NCBI RefSeq assembly: GCF_026745355.1
Contig: NC_079205.1
Coordinates: forward strand, 3,950,832-4,014,831
Direction: 5' to 3'
From: Beta vulgaris subsp. vulgaris
Taxonomy: Eukaryota; Streptophyta; Magnoliopsida; Caryophyllales; Amaranthaceae
Length of the DNA stretch: 64,000 nucleotides
In this document: positions 34,869 through 44,395 of the stretch, in pieces
How the letters are laid out: the number at the start of each line of letters is the position of its first letter
Numbering within the stretch: the first letter of the stretch is position 1
Translations under genes and position numbers: made by a program
Notes under the pieces: generated by a model
The model's database searches: none
Seen by the model: the letters and a program-made list of their open reading frames with translations, nothing else
What the model was told of the DNA's origin: nothing

Positions 34869-37257
34869 TGATGAAATTAGTGGATCAATGATGCATGTTC
34901 TGGTCTCTGTAACCTGGTCTCTGTCATTTGTTATTCTGTACCTTTGTAAAGGTGTAAAGGCTCACTACTTGCTGCTGATGTAATAAGTGTACTAGCTTCA
35001 GTCCAGGTGTCCTTCTAGCTAGGTAGCTTCCTAGTAATTTCCTACTCTTGTCTTGTAGTAACTAGCAAGTAGTAGAAGAACAAGGAATGTATTTAGGAGA
35101 ATCAACTTTGGGAAATACAAAAACATTCCTCTCTTTTTCAGTCAACTCATCTTTCTCTTCCTGCATTCATATTTATTTTATCATCATGGTATCAGAGCAG
35201 GTTACAAGATGACTGCCTGATTACAGAGTAGAATCGTTAGAAAATTCCTCTAGTTCATATTTCTCCATATTCATCTTGTACCTTGAAACCTTCTTTCTCA
35301 AGTCAGAATGTCTAAAGAAAAGATCAGCCTTTCTGATATACAACATCCTCTTTATCTCCATCCTTCTGATGGTCCTAACTCTATCTAAGTTGAAAAGCTT
35401 CAAGGAGCAATGACTATAGAGCCTGGAGAAGGTCTATGGAAATATCCCTGGCAGCTAAGAGGAAGCTGGATTTTGTCACAGGAATCATAAAAAGGGAGAG
35501 TGAAGATGCTCAGAAAAAGATGACTAGTGGGACACATGCAACAACATTGTCATAGCTTGGCTCCATGGGTCTGTGTCTGAACACATCAAGAACACTATAC
35601 TATATTTCAATACAACTCTAGAGGTCTGGAAACACCTTGAAGCCATGTACAATGTTACAAATGGCTCAAGAAAGTACAAGATTGAGAGGGATATCTATGA
35701 AATGAAGCAGAACGATGCCAAGATTCATGAGTATTATGCTACTATGAGAGGTATTTGGGAAGAACAGGATGCTCTCAACATACTTCCACCCATCACTGAA
35801 GTTAATACTGAGGTAAATAACTTCATACAAACTCTTAACAAATACAAGGAGGAGCAAAGACTCTTCTAATTTCTAAATGGACTCCATGAGAAGTATAGTC
35901 CTCAAAGAAGTCAACTGCTCCTTCAGAGTCCTTTTCCTATTGTAGAAGAGGTTTGTGCATCATTGCAGCAAGAAGAGATGCATAGAGATGTCTTAAGCCT
36001 CTCTAACCTAAGCTTGGAATCCTCAGCAATATAGTATGGGTCAGCAACAGAAGAATTGTAGTATATGTGGAAAGAAGAATCACACAACTAACAAGTGTTG
36101 GTATGTTAAAGGACATCCAAAATGGCATCCACAATCAGAAAAGTAAAATCAAGGGAAAGAAGAAAGGGGGTGGACTTAGGATAACAAATGGAGTAAAGGA
36201 AGGAAACAGGGGCAGAAAATGGCTGAAAATGCTCAAGTTGAAGAAAGTGAAAGTGCTCAAAATCTCATAAAACATCAGATTGAGCAACTCTTAAAACTTC
36301 TACCATCTACATCAAAACCTAGATCAGAAATAGAAGAAGAACTTGACAGTAGCTTTGCAGGTATGATTACATGTTATACTGATTCTGTTAAAATGAAACA
36401 TTGGGTAATTGATACAAGAGCATCTGACCATATGATGTCTGACATAACTTTGCTTGACAAAGCTGTTAAAAGTCCTAAAAGACCTAGGATTAATCTTCCT
36501 AATGGCGAAACTGTAAACATATCTCACACAGGAGAGGTGAGCCTGAAAAATAACATGGTGCTCAAGGAAGTGTTGTGTGATCCTGAATTCAAACACAACT
36601 TGTTATCTATAAACAAGTTGATATTGCAAAACAACTGCAAAGTGACCTTCTACAATGATATTTGTGTGATTCAGGATTGTGTTACTCAGAAGATCAAGGG
36701 AGTTGGAAGAGTCCAGGATGGTCTCTACTTACTGGTAGATGAGCCAGGAGAGAAGATAGTAGAAAAAGCAAGGAGAAGATCTCACTCTTTAGCAGAGGCA
36801 GAGAGAAGAGATAAAAATAAAGCTGTAGAAAAAGCTGTAGAGAAAAGAAAATTGGTTAGCAAACCCGAAACTTGTGTAAAGTATGCTAATCATGTAAAAA
36901 GTAGGAAAGAAGAATATGCCTTATGGCACAATAGACTTGGGCATGCTCCTTTAAAAAAATTAAAGTTGATTGGTTGTATTAAAGGTGATGTTATTGAATC
37001 TACTTGTGTTTGCTTAACCTGTCCTATGGCAAAATTCACCAAACTGTCATATAACTTAAGTGACTCTGTGGCATCTGAACCTTTCAGCCTTGTTCATATG
37101 GATATTTGGGGGCCTTATAGGGTAAATACAAGGAACAAACATAGGTATTTTTTAACCTTGGTTGATGACTTCTCTAGAGCCACTTGGGTGTACTTGTTAA
37201 AACTCAAATCTGAAAGCCTAGAAGTAGTAAAAATATTTGGGAAATTTGCAGGATCAA
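34869..37257 (+). mobile_element. Truncated Copia retrotransposon
   Basis: 5' LTR 34869-35186 (TGATGAAATT...ATCATCA) is followed by a TGGTATCAGAGC primer site at 35187. Broken gag follows, then a CCHC knuckle, protease, GAG-pre-integrase and the first part of the integrase. The element is cut at about 37257, where sequence homologous to the PGIP upstream module begins (TACACAGGCG). RT, RNase H and the 3' LTR are missing. It landed in the 3' flank of the copied OTU2 exon. Confidence 0.85.
35560..37250 (+). pseudogene. Copia gag-protease-integrase remnant
   Basis: Gag-like sequence at 35573-35869 (VWKHLEAMYN, YYATMRGIWEEQD) ends in a stop. A CCHC knuckle (CSICGKKNHTTNKC) is readable near 36060 in another frame. 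From 36219 an open frame carries the protease motif as D-T-R-A-S, where D-T/S-G-A-S is normal, so the conserved Gly is lost. It continues with LWHNRLGH and CLTCPMAK (pre-integrase zinc site) and the integrase start (HMDIWGPY, TLVDDFSRATWVYLL). The frame then runs into non-element sequence and stops at 37391. It is inactive. Confidence 0.85.
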
Positions 37258-37575
37258 GTACACAGGCGCAGACATCAAATGATCAAACGATCAAGCATAT
37301 CTTTTATGATGCTTTGTGGGACATTTCCACCCATCATCCCAAAAAGAAACCCTTTTATGACATATTATTATTGATTCAGTATCGTGCTTAACAATATTCT
37401 ACTATTGAAATATGCAAGTTGGAGATCGATGTTGAATGCTTCGAAATCATACGGATTCAATTCCCCACGAGGCCATTCCTATTCTTCTCTATTTTATTGC
37501 AATTTGCAGGTGGCACGGGAGATCGAGATTTACGCGTTCAACATTACGCGAAGCGCTCTTGTTCATTGATTTTTC

Positions 37576-37584
37576 TATATATAG
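37576..37584 (+). promoter_or_regulatory. TATA box of PGIP copy 2
   Basis: TATATATAG lies 68 bp upstream of the ATG in a context shared with copy 3 (TTTCTATATATAG-ATCCACC). A leader of ordinary plant length would follow. Confidence 0.7.
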
Positions 37585-37652
37585 CATCCACCTGAACTCA
37601 CTGCACTGCAAGTCTGCACTTCACTAGTGTATGTAAGTCGCTCCACATCAAA

Positions 37653-38801
37653 ATGACTCACAACGACGTGATAGTTTCACTCCTTTTGTTCCTTCTCTTA
37701 TTTGTAAACATCTCTCACTCTCAACCTATCCCATATCTTTGCCATCCCCACGACAAAAATGTCCTCCTCCGAATCAAAAACCACTTCGGCAACCCGCCCT
37801 CGCTTTCGTCATGGGATACCAATACAGATTGTGCTCTATGGAAAGGAATTCGATGCAACGATCAAACCCATGTCACCGTAATCATAATCAACACTGCCGA
37901 AGATATCCACGGCCCAATACCGCCTTTCTTAGACCAACTTCCGTCCCTCACTAAGCTTTACTTGTTTGAACTTCCTAATCTTTCAGGTCCAATACCATCA
38001 TACGTCAGTAAGCTCACTAACCTCACTCATCTTTCTATCACTACAACCAATGTATCCGGCCTAATCCCTGAATTTTTGAGTCAGCTCACGAATTTGAACG
38101 AACTAAATCTCGCATCCAATAAGTTAACTGGTCCGGTCCCTGATTTTCTAGGCAGATTGAAGAAGTTGACTTATCTTGATCTCTCTTCCAATTTACTCAC
38201 TGGCACAATTCCTGTAGCCTTGAGCAAATTAACCAATCTCGAAATCCTTGCGCTTAGTTCAAACAAATTGTCTGGAAAAATACCCGATTTTATAGGCAAA
38301 CAACTTAATAATCTAATAATACTAGCGCTCGATTTCAACTCTTTATCAGACACAATCCCAGCATCTTTAAGCTTGTTGCTTAAACTCCAAAATCTCGCGC
38401 TTACTGGAAACCAATTAACTGGTCCGGTCCCAAAGTGGTTGGGTCGCGGTTATTTAATCTATCTTTATCTTGGTCACAATAAACTAACGGGGGATGCCTC
38501 GTTTTTGTTTGAAAAGACCAACATCAATATTCTCAATTTGGGAGTTGAGAACAATCTTTTGAAATTTGACTTTACAAATGTGGAGTTGGCCCCAGTTTTA
38601 TTAGGCATGAATATAAGCCATAACATGATATATGGGTCTCTTCCTAAGCAATTCGGCTTATTACAGCCAGATGAAGTTGATGTGAGTTATAATCAACTTT
38701 GTGGTCCAATTCCTAATGGTAGACGTTTCAAACGGGCTAATCCGAACATATTTGCTCATAATAAGTGCCTTTGCGGTGGTCCATTTCCTGGTTGCAAGTA
38801 A
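37653..38801 (+). CDS. Polygalacturonase-inhibitor-like LRR protein, copy 2
   Basis: Single-exon gene of 382 aa. A signal peptide (about 1-23, SLLLFLLLFVNISHS) is followed by an N-terminal cap (LCHPHDKNVLLRIKNHFG; Cys30, Cys60, Cys68). About eleven to twelve plant-type LRRs (xxLxLxxNxLxGxIP) span about 85-350. The C-terminal cap ends NKCLCGGPFPGCK (Cys350, 372, 374, 381). The end and overall plan are those of PGIPs, apoplastic LRR proteins that bind fungal or insect polygalacturonases. Typical PGIPs have ten LRRs and about 330 aa; this family has about two more. The usual N-cap CC pair is D-C-A here (Ala61), leaving three Cys in that cap. Target specificity is unknown. It appears intact with its own TATA box. 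Confidence 0.88.
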   Translation: MTHNDVIVSLLLFLLLFVNISHSQPIPYLCHPHDKNVLLRIKNHFGNPPSLSSWDTNTDCALWKGIRCNDQTHVTVIIINTAEDIHGPIPPFLDQLPSLTKLYLFELPNLSGPIPSYVSKLTNLTHLSITTTNVSGLIPEFLSQLTNLNELNLASNKLTGPVPDFLGRLKKLTYLDLSSNLLTGTIPVALSKLTNLEILALSSNKLSGKIPDFIGKQLNNLIILALDFNSLSDTIPASLSLLLKLQNLALTGNQLTGPVPKWLGRGYLIYLYLGHNKLTGDASFLFEKTNINILNLGVENNLLKFDFTNVELAPVLLGMNISHNMIYGSLPKQFGLLQPDEVDVSYNQLCGPIPNGRRFKRANPNIFAHNKCLCGGPFPGCK

Positions 38802-39065
38802 CCATGAATGCTTGTCAGATGATTCATATTATGTAAGACTTTCTTCTTTAATCGGTCTTTTTATGTTTTGGAGTTTGCAGTTGTGATGTGTAGGTTTATT
38901 GTGTTGTTATAATTGTGTAAGTCTAGTATTGATGACAGTAACAAGCAATTATTTGGACTAGATTGTTGGAATATTGCTTTAAATTAGGGGTAATGGGTTA
39001 GTTGATATTATTTAGGAGCATGTGTTAGTTGCTTAAGATTCTTGTGTTAGTGTACTTAATTAGTA
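38802..39065. other. PGIP copy 2 downstream flank
   Basis: Aligns with 27703-27945 after copy 1. No gene. Confidence 0.7.
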
Positions 39066-39412
39066 CTTTCTCCGTCCTAAAATATAGTTCTCATTTCCCT
39101 TTTTTCACGATAATTTATGCAAGTAGAATCTAAGAGAGATAGTAAAGATTTTTTGTTTATTTAAATAAATGTTGTGTGGAAAAAGATGATTTTAGGAGAG
39201 AGAATGGAGAATAGTTGGTGGAAGAGCATTGATTGTAACATTTTGGTTGAATAAACAAAGGAAAAAACAAAATTCAAGAAGCAAAAAAATGACGGGACAC
39301 GTTTTTCTAGACAAATTATGGAAAAAGGTAGAACTAAATATGAAAATGGGAACCATATTTTGGGACACCCAGCCAAAATGGAAATGGATACTATATTTTG
39401 GGACGGAGGGAG
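39066..39412. mobile_element. Stowaway-like MITE downstream of PGIP copy 2
   Basis: CTTTCTCCGTCCTAAAATATAG at the left and CTATATTTTGGGACGGAGGG at the right are inverted, with TA at 39064-39065 and 39413-39414. The equivalent position after copy 1 (about 27936) has no insertion. The 347 bp carry no transposase. Confidence 0.88.
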
Positions 39413-39637
39413 TAGTTGTCTGGTATACACAGGGATTTGATTTCCATGGGAAGTTTCATTTTTCGAAAAAGATTCCCTTTTTATTTTGAGATTTTAGACC
39501 GACACACATCAAATGAACAACTATACTTCCTCCATTCCAAATTATATGCAACAATTTTTTATTTGAAAAGTTTCAAATTAGATGCAACAATTCTAAACTT
39601 TCTATTTTTGGTAAGTTTTTTAGGTGTGAATTTACGA

Positions 39638-39688
39638 GAAAGGGTTATGCTTCTTTATGATGGGCTTCACTATGATGTTTTGGCTGTA
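39638..39688 (+). pseudogene. Orphan fragment of OTU2 exon 5
   Basis: GAAAGGGTTATG-TTCTTTATGATGGGC and onward matches OTU2 exon 5 (17193-17243), encoding R-V-M-L-L-Y-D-G-L-H-Y-D-V-L-A with the catalytic His region and the following GTA of the donor site. It is joined on the left to the PGIP downstream flank at a shared GAAA. Intron 5 sequence resumes at 41670-41718 after an insertion. Confidence 0.9.
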
Positions 39689-41664
39689 TTTTGACTCTAA
39701 GTCAATGTAATTTTGATGATGATAAACAGTTTATGCTATAAAATATATGTGTATAAGAGTGATCTAAGAAAGCCATCAAGACTGGATGTTCATGAAAGAT
39801 AAAAAACTTGAAGATATGGAAGCTTAGGTCTAGTTATGCTCTTAGTCATGTTTATGCAATGTAATTAACGTATTGGACTTTGTGCTAAACATTGTGCTAA
39901 ATTAGAAATGTGAAATTAGGATGGTTATCTATTTTCTTAAAGTTAAGAAAATAGGTAAGTATATTAATTTCATGTGTCAATGTTTAAAGATTACAAAAAG
40001 GTGAGTTTTGGCTTCGAAAATTAGTTTAAGCCCTGTTTGGCACTAGTATTTGAGGTAGCGGTTAGCGGTTTGACAAGATTAAAACGCTACTTAAAAAAAT
40101 TATGAGTGTTTGGTAAGGTAGCGATTGTAGTAGCGAGTAGCAGTTGGAGTAGATTATGAGTAGCAGTTGTGGAACGTTACTGCAAGTAACGTGTGAGATT
40201 TAGAGGTAGCAGTCTAGCAAATAAACACTATATAATAGTATAAGGTAGAATTATTAACCAATTTTTTTTTATTTCTTTTTCCTTTTATTGTTTATTAATT
40301 GTTTTATTTTGAGGAAATTCAATGTTTATTTTACAATAGCAAGATAAGATATTTTACAAGTATTTTAGCAAAATTGGTAATATAATTTTTTCAAGGGCTG
40401 AATATTTTCTTAGATTTATTCATTTCTTTGAGCAATTAAAAAGTTGTATACTCCTTTTTGTGTAACTTCTTTGAAAAAATAAATATTGAATTTAATTATT
40501 GAACGAACATATGAAATTGTTGTAGTTCATTTCATATTAGAATAAATGTTATTTATTGTCTTTACAATTTTAACATCTACTTTTACCAAACACTTCTAAT
40601 TAAACAACTAACTTAATCGCTGATCGCTGACAGCTACTAGTAGACAGCTAGCAGCTACCCCAACAGCTACAACTACTGCAACCGCTAACAGCTATTAGAA
40701 TCGCTAGTTTTACCAAACATGTTCTTAGTAAGGAAAATAGTTTATAAAGATTTTCGGATAAAAAAGGTTTATAAAAACTGATTTAAACAAAACGTTCTTT
40801 AAAAGATTTTCGAAAACAAAAGGATGTTTAATAATAAAAGAAAAGAGAAAAGAAAAAAAGGAAAACTAATTTTTGAATAAAACGTTTTTAATAAAGTTGT
40901 TTAATTAGATAAAAGTTGATTACTAGTTGACATAGGATATGGAGAATTGTTATTTTATAAGGAAAGAAAAAATCAGCTTTTATAAAAGATAAAATTTGAC
41001 TTTAGAAAGGAAAAGTTTTTATCCCTTAAACTTAGGAATGAAATTATTTAAGAAGATAATTACATCTTGAAGAAGGATTTTTTTATTCAGTTAATAAGTT
41101 ATACAGGGGATAGAAAAATCACAATAAGAACTCACATTTTCAGATTTAGTTTCGAAAAATTTTGAGAGTTGAAAACTGATCCCCGTAGCACAGTGTACAA
41201 CACAAAGTTCTAGTAAGTTAAGGTTACTACATTATGATTGTAACAATCCTCTATTTTGCTTGAATAAGAAGCACGTTTTTGAGGAATTATTCATTCTGTA
41301 ATTTCACTTATTATAAAGAGTAGTAACACTTAAGGATAAGTGTTGGGAGCACTACTAGAGTTAGTAGTGGGTGAATCATATTGTATCAATAGTTTGGTAT
41401 TTAGGACTCAAATAATAAAAGTGTAGTTTGTATGGATGTAGATCTCAGAGGTGAGATTGAACCACGTTAAAAACCTGTGTCTTATTATTATTTGATTTCA
41501 TTGTTTTCGTGTTTTGATACAATTTAGTTCAAGCAAAAACATAAATCGAAGAGTTTACGAGTGAATAGCACATTGTGTGCCGTAAGAGTGTTTTTGCGAA
41601 AAACGATTAGTTTTTGTTACTCAATTCAACCCCCTTCTTAAGTGTCACCTTGTACTCCAACATA
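39689..41664. mobile_element. Probable solo LTR (Copia, SIRE/Maximus-like)
   Basis: A 1.98-kb insertion splits OTU2 intron-5 homology. It begins TTTTGACTCTAAGTCAATG and ends with TTCAACCCCCTTCTTAAGTG near CTCCAACATA, wording seen in SIRE-type Copia LTRs. The flanks CTGTA (39684-39688) and TTGTA (41665-41669) could be a 5-bp target duplication with one change. No coding region. A smaller inverted-repeat insertion rich in AGCTACT/AGTAGC words may lie inside at 40030-40720. Confidence 0.6.
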
Positions 41665-41669
41665 TTGTA

Positions 41670-41718
41670 ATCCCCTCACATGTACTTAGTCATTGCCCTT
41701 TTTGTTCTTGGAAAAATG
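41670..41718 (+). pseudogene. OTU2 intron 5 fragment
   Basis: Matches 17244-17292 (CTTAGTCATTGC, then TTCTTGGAAAAATG). It completes the evidence that OTU2 exon 5 plus its intron was copied to this position. Confidence 0.85.
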
Positions 41719-42886
41719 TGTTAGGGTTAGGAGCGCAAGCGGAAGCAAATTTAGAGATGGAGAAAATTGGATAAAAGATGGACAAGAAAAGTAGAAATAA
41801 ATAACACACATTTTAACATGGTAAAAATCCTCAAACGAGGTAAACAACCCACCAACGACGAGCACTTATTATCCAATATATGAAATACGGTACGAGAGTA
41901 CAACCCCAAAGGCTAAAAAGATAATGGTATGACTCTCTAAATTATATTGGATCTAATTCTCAAAGAGAGCAGATAAACTCACTAATGAGCTAGAAATTGT
42001 ATTCTCTCTATAAGCTTATAGTAAGTGTTTGATGTGTATTTTTCGTGTGTGTATATATACAAGGGGAGCATAGGGGGTATTTATACTACAAGAGGTACTT
42101 GGCCTTGGAGAGCAAGTATTACATCCTTGGAGGCCAAGGGTCTTTAATCCTTGGAGGTCAAGGAAATAATATAGTAAGGAAAAATATCTTGTAGTAATTT
42201 AGGATTTAATTTGTGACATATACGTGGATGTTAGTGGTTTTGTGGTGTGCTGGTGGCATGGTGGGTGTAAGTTGTTTTGCAGGGTGTTTTTGTGGGGTGG
42301 TTGTAAAATTGTTGGGTGGTGGTAAGGTTGCTAGTTGGTGTTGGAATCTGGTGGCTAGGATGTTCCGTGCGCTAGCCGCCGATGATGAGTCTTAGTTTTA
42401 TCGTGGTTGGGTGGTTATGTGGGGTGCCTGAGTGGTGGTTCAATGACTAGCCGATGTGAAGATTTAATGTCAAAAGTGGCGGTTGTGGTAGCATGAGTGG
42501 TTCAATGACTAGCCGATGTGAAGATTTAATGTCAAAAGTGGTGGTTGTGGTAGCATGAGTGGTGGTCAATAACTAGTCAAGGTGGCCATGGAGTAAAGGG
42601 GGAAAAAGGGCAAGTGAAACCTTGGGGGTGGTACATAGGTAATGGAAGTAGAGGACTTTATGAGGGAAAGGAGGAGGTAAAGGGAATGATTAGAGTGTTG
42701 TAACAAACAACAAGTAAGAAAAACAACTCACTTGATTCTTTTACCGTTTCCTAAATACCCCAAACAAAAGTCCCCTAAGTTATTGTGAACCCAAATTTAC
42801 TAGCACAAAAGCTTTCTATAATAGAGAAAACAAATTATGTCATACTAAAACTGACTATATCAAATAAAAACGGACTATATTATAAG
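41719..42886. other. TE-derived sequence without coding capacity
   Basis: Starts TGTTAGGGTTAGGAGCGCAAGCGGAAG and carries leader-like sequence comparable to that at about 47228 (both start TGTTAGG with GCGGAA and a GTGGTTC/ATGGTAAA part), so probably an LTR fragment. A 62-bp unit (GGTTCAATGACTAGCCGATG...) is repeated in tandem at 42437 and 42499. The region 42200-42620 is G/T-rich. Confidence 0.45.
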
Positions 42887-43830
42887 GTAAAGTATTGTGT
42901 CAGACCGTCTGACACAATACATTTGGTCGGACCTTCGTCATCGCCGTCGTCGATTTCTCTCTCCTCCTGCTCTTCCACCATAGCTGAAGAAATTAAGCAT
43001 ATTTATGTAAATTATGTAAGATTAGCCACATCATTTGAAGATATACTAATGGGGAATGGCACAAACTGACTTACCGATGACAACATCGCGAAGGTGAGCC
43101 TCATCTGCCGAACAACCATGACAACATCCCTAAGAGTAGAGTTAGGGGACAACCTCCAATAGTCAATAGCAATGGCATGAGCAGGAACATTCTTGATGTT
43201 GCCATTGTCAATCTCCTTAAGGAACTCAGTGTAAGAGTGAATGAATTTCTTTCAAGTTCAATAGTTTTTCTTTTAGTCGAATTTTTCTTTTCAGTTAGTC
43301 GAATCATTCTTTCAGTTCGTTGGTCTATTCTTTCAGTTGGTTGGTTTATCCTTTCATTTGGTTACTTTATTCTTCCAGTTGGTTATTTTATTTTTTCAGT
43401 TGATTCCTTTATTCTTTCAGTTCGTCCCTTAATTCTTTCAGTTCGTTACTTTTATTTAGACCTGAGTTACTTTCATTTAGACCTAAGTTACTTTTATTTA
43501 GACTAACTGAAAAAAATGAAGACTACCTGAAAAAAAATGAAGACTACCTGAAAAAAATGAAGACTACCTGAAAAAGAATGAAGACTACCTGAAAAAGAAT
43601 GAAGACTACCTGAAAAAAAATAAAGACCAACTGAAACCCAAGTAAGTCTAACTGAAGCACAAGAACCAACTGAAAAAAAAAAGAGAAGACTAACTAAAAA
43701 AAATGAAGACTACCTGGAAAAAAATGAAGACTACCTGAAAAAAAATAAAGACCAACTGAAACCCAAGTAAGTCTAACTGAAGCACAAGTGCTTAATATTG
43801 TGTCGGACGAGTCCGACACAATACGAACTC
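42887..43830. mobile_element. Pack-MULE (non-autonomous Mutator-like element)
   Basis: 944 bp flanked by TATTATAAG at 42878-42886 and 43831-43839, a 9-bp target duplication as expected for Mutator. The ends are inverted (GTAAAGTATTGTGTCAGAC... versus the complement GAGTTCGTATTGTGTCGGAC...) and each end is itself a near-perfect palindrome. Inside is an alternative-oxidase-like gene piece, followed by two arrays of short repeats (TTCTTTCAGTTGGTT-type at 43290-43450, GAAGACTACCTGAAAAAAAAT-type at 43500-43750). No transposase. Confidence 0.85.
43075..43260 (-). pseudogene. Captured alternative oxidase (AOX) exon fragment
   Basis: Read on the minus strand from about 43260, the frame gives [14 protein letters not shown], then [19 protein letters not shown] and LRDVVMVVR. 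This is the conserved alternative oxidase sequence leading to its iron-binding E-x-x-H helix. After VVR one base is missing; in the next frame [11 protein letters not shown] follows, where A-D-E-A-H-H-R-D-V-N-H is usual. A GTAAGT donor (43074-43069) stands where AOX genes have their last intron as I recall the family. Genomic DNA with the splice site was therefore captured. It is non-functional. Confidence 0.82.
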
Positions 43831-43839
43831 TATTATAAG

Positions 43840-44309
43840 ATACCTAGTGCACCATAAGAATTTCAAATCGATCGGGTTCATTGAAGTTTTTTTTAATCAA
43901 CTAAATATTGAAAATGTACAAGTAGGGAGAAAAAATTTCGAAGAAGATTACCTTTGTTTATAAACTTCCAACCGACAGACATCAAATGATAAAATACATA
44001 TATATCTTGAATCATGATGCTTTTGTGAGACATTTCCACCTATAAATGCACCCCCATTATCCCAAAAGAGCCCTCTATGATATATTACTTAGAAAGTAGC
44101 TCGTGAAAATTTCTATCTTCTTAGATCTGAATATATTATTATCGTACCTTACAATATTCTATTGCAAATTGCAACTGGAAGATGTAGAGTGTTTCGAGGA
44201 CATATTATAGATTGAATCCCCCACGAGGCCGTTCCTATTCTTCTCAATTTTAATACAGTTTGCAAGTTGCGATTATTCCCTTTAAAATTTTCTTTGCTTA
44301 TAAACATTT
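43840..44309. other. Upstream module of PGIP copy 3
   Basis: Homologous to the regions before copies 1, 2 and 4: CGACAGACATCAAATGAT, GATGCTT-TGTGAGACATTTCCACC, AAAGTAGCTCGTGAAAA, CCACGAGGCCGTTCCTATTCTTC. No gene. Confidence 0.75.
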
Positions 44310-44319
44310 CTATATATAG
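44310..44319 (+). promoter_or_regulatory. TATA box of PGIP copy 3
   Basis: CTATATATAG lies about 77 bp upstream of the ATG, aligned with the box of copy 2. Confidence 0.7.
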
Positions 44320-44395
44320 TATCCACCCCATTCATCGAATATTGCATAAAATCACTTACACTTCTACTAGTGTATGTTAGTCACTCCATCTAAAA

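Noticed and set aside
42213..42395. 60-codon Gly/Val/Trp/Cys-rich ORF
   Set aside because: Looks superficially like a cysteine-rich peptide, but the stretch is low-complexity GT-rich DNA with no proper signal peptide.
43177..43506. 109-codon hydrophobic ORF in the Pack-MULE
   Set aside because: Generated by TTCTTTCAGTTGGTT-type tandem repeats and runs antisense to the AOX fragment; no start context or domain support.
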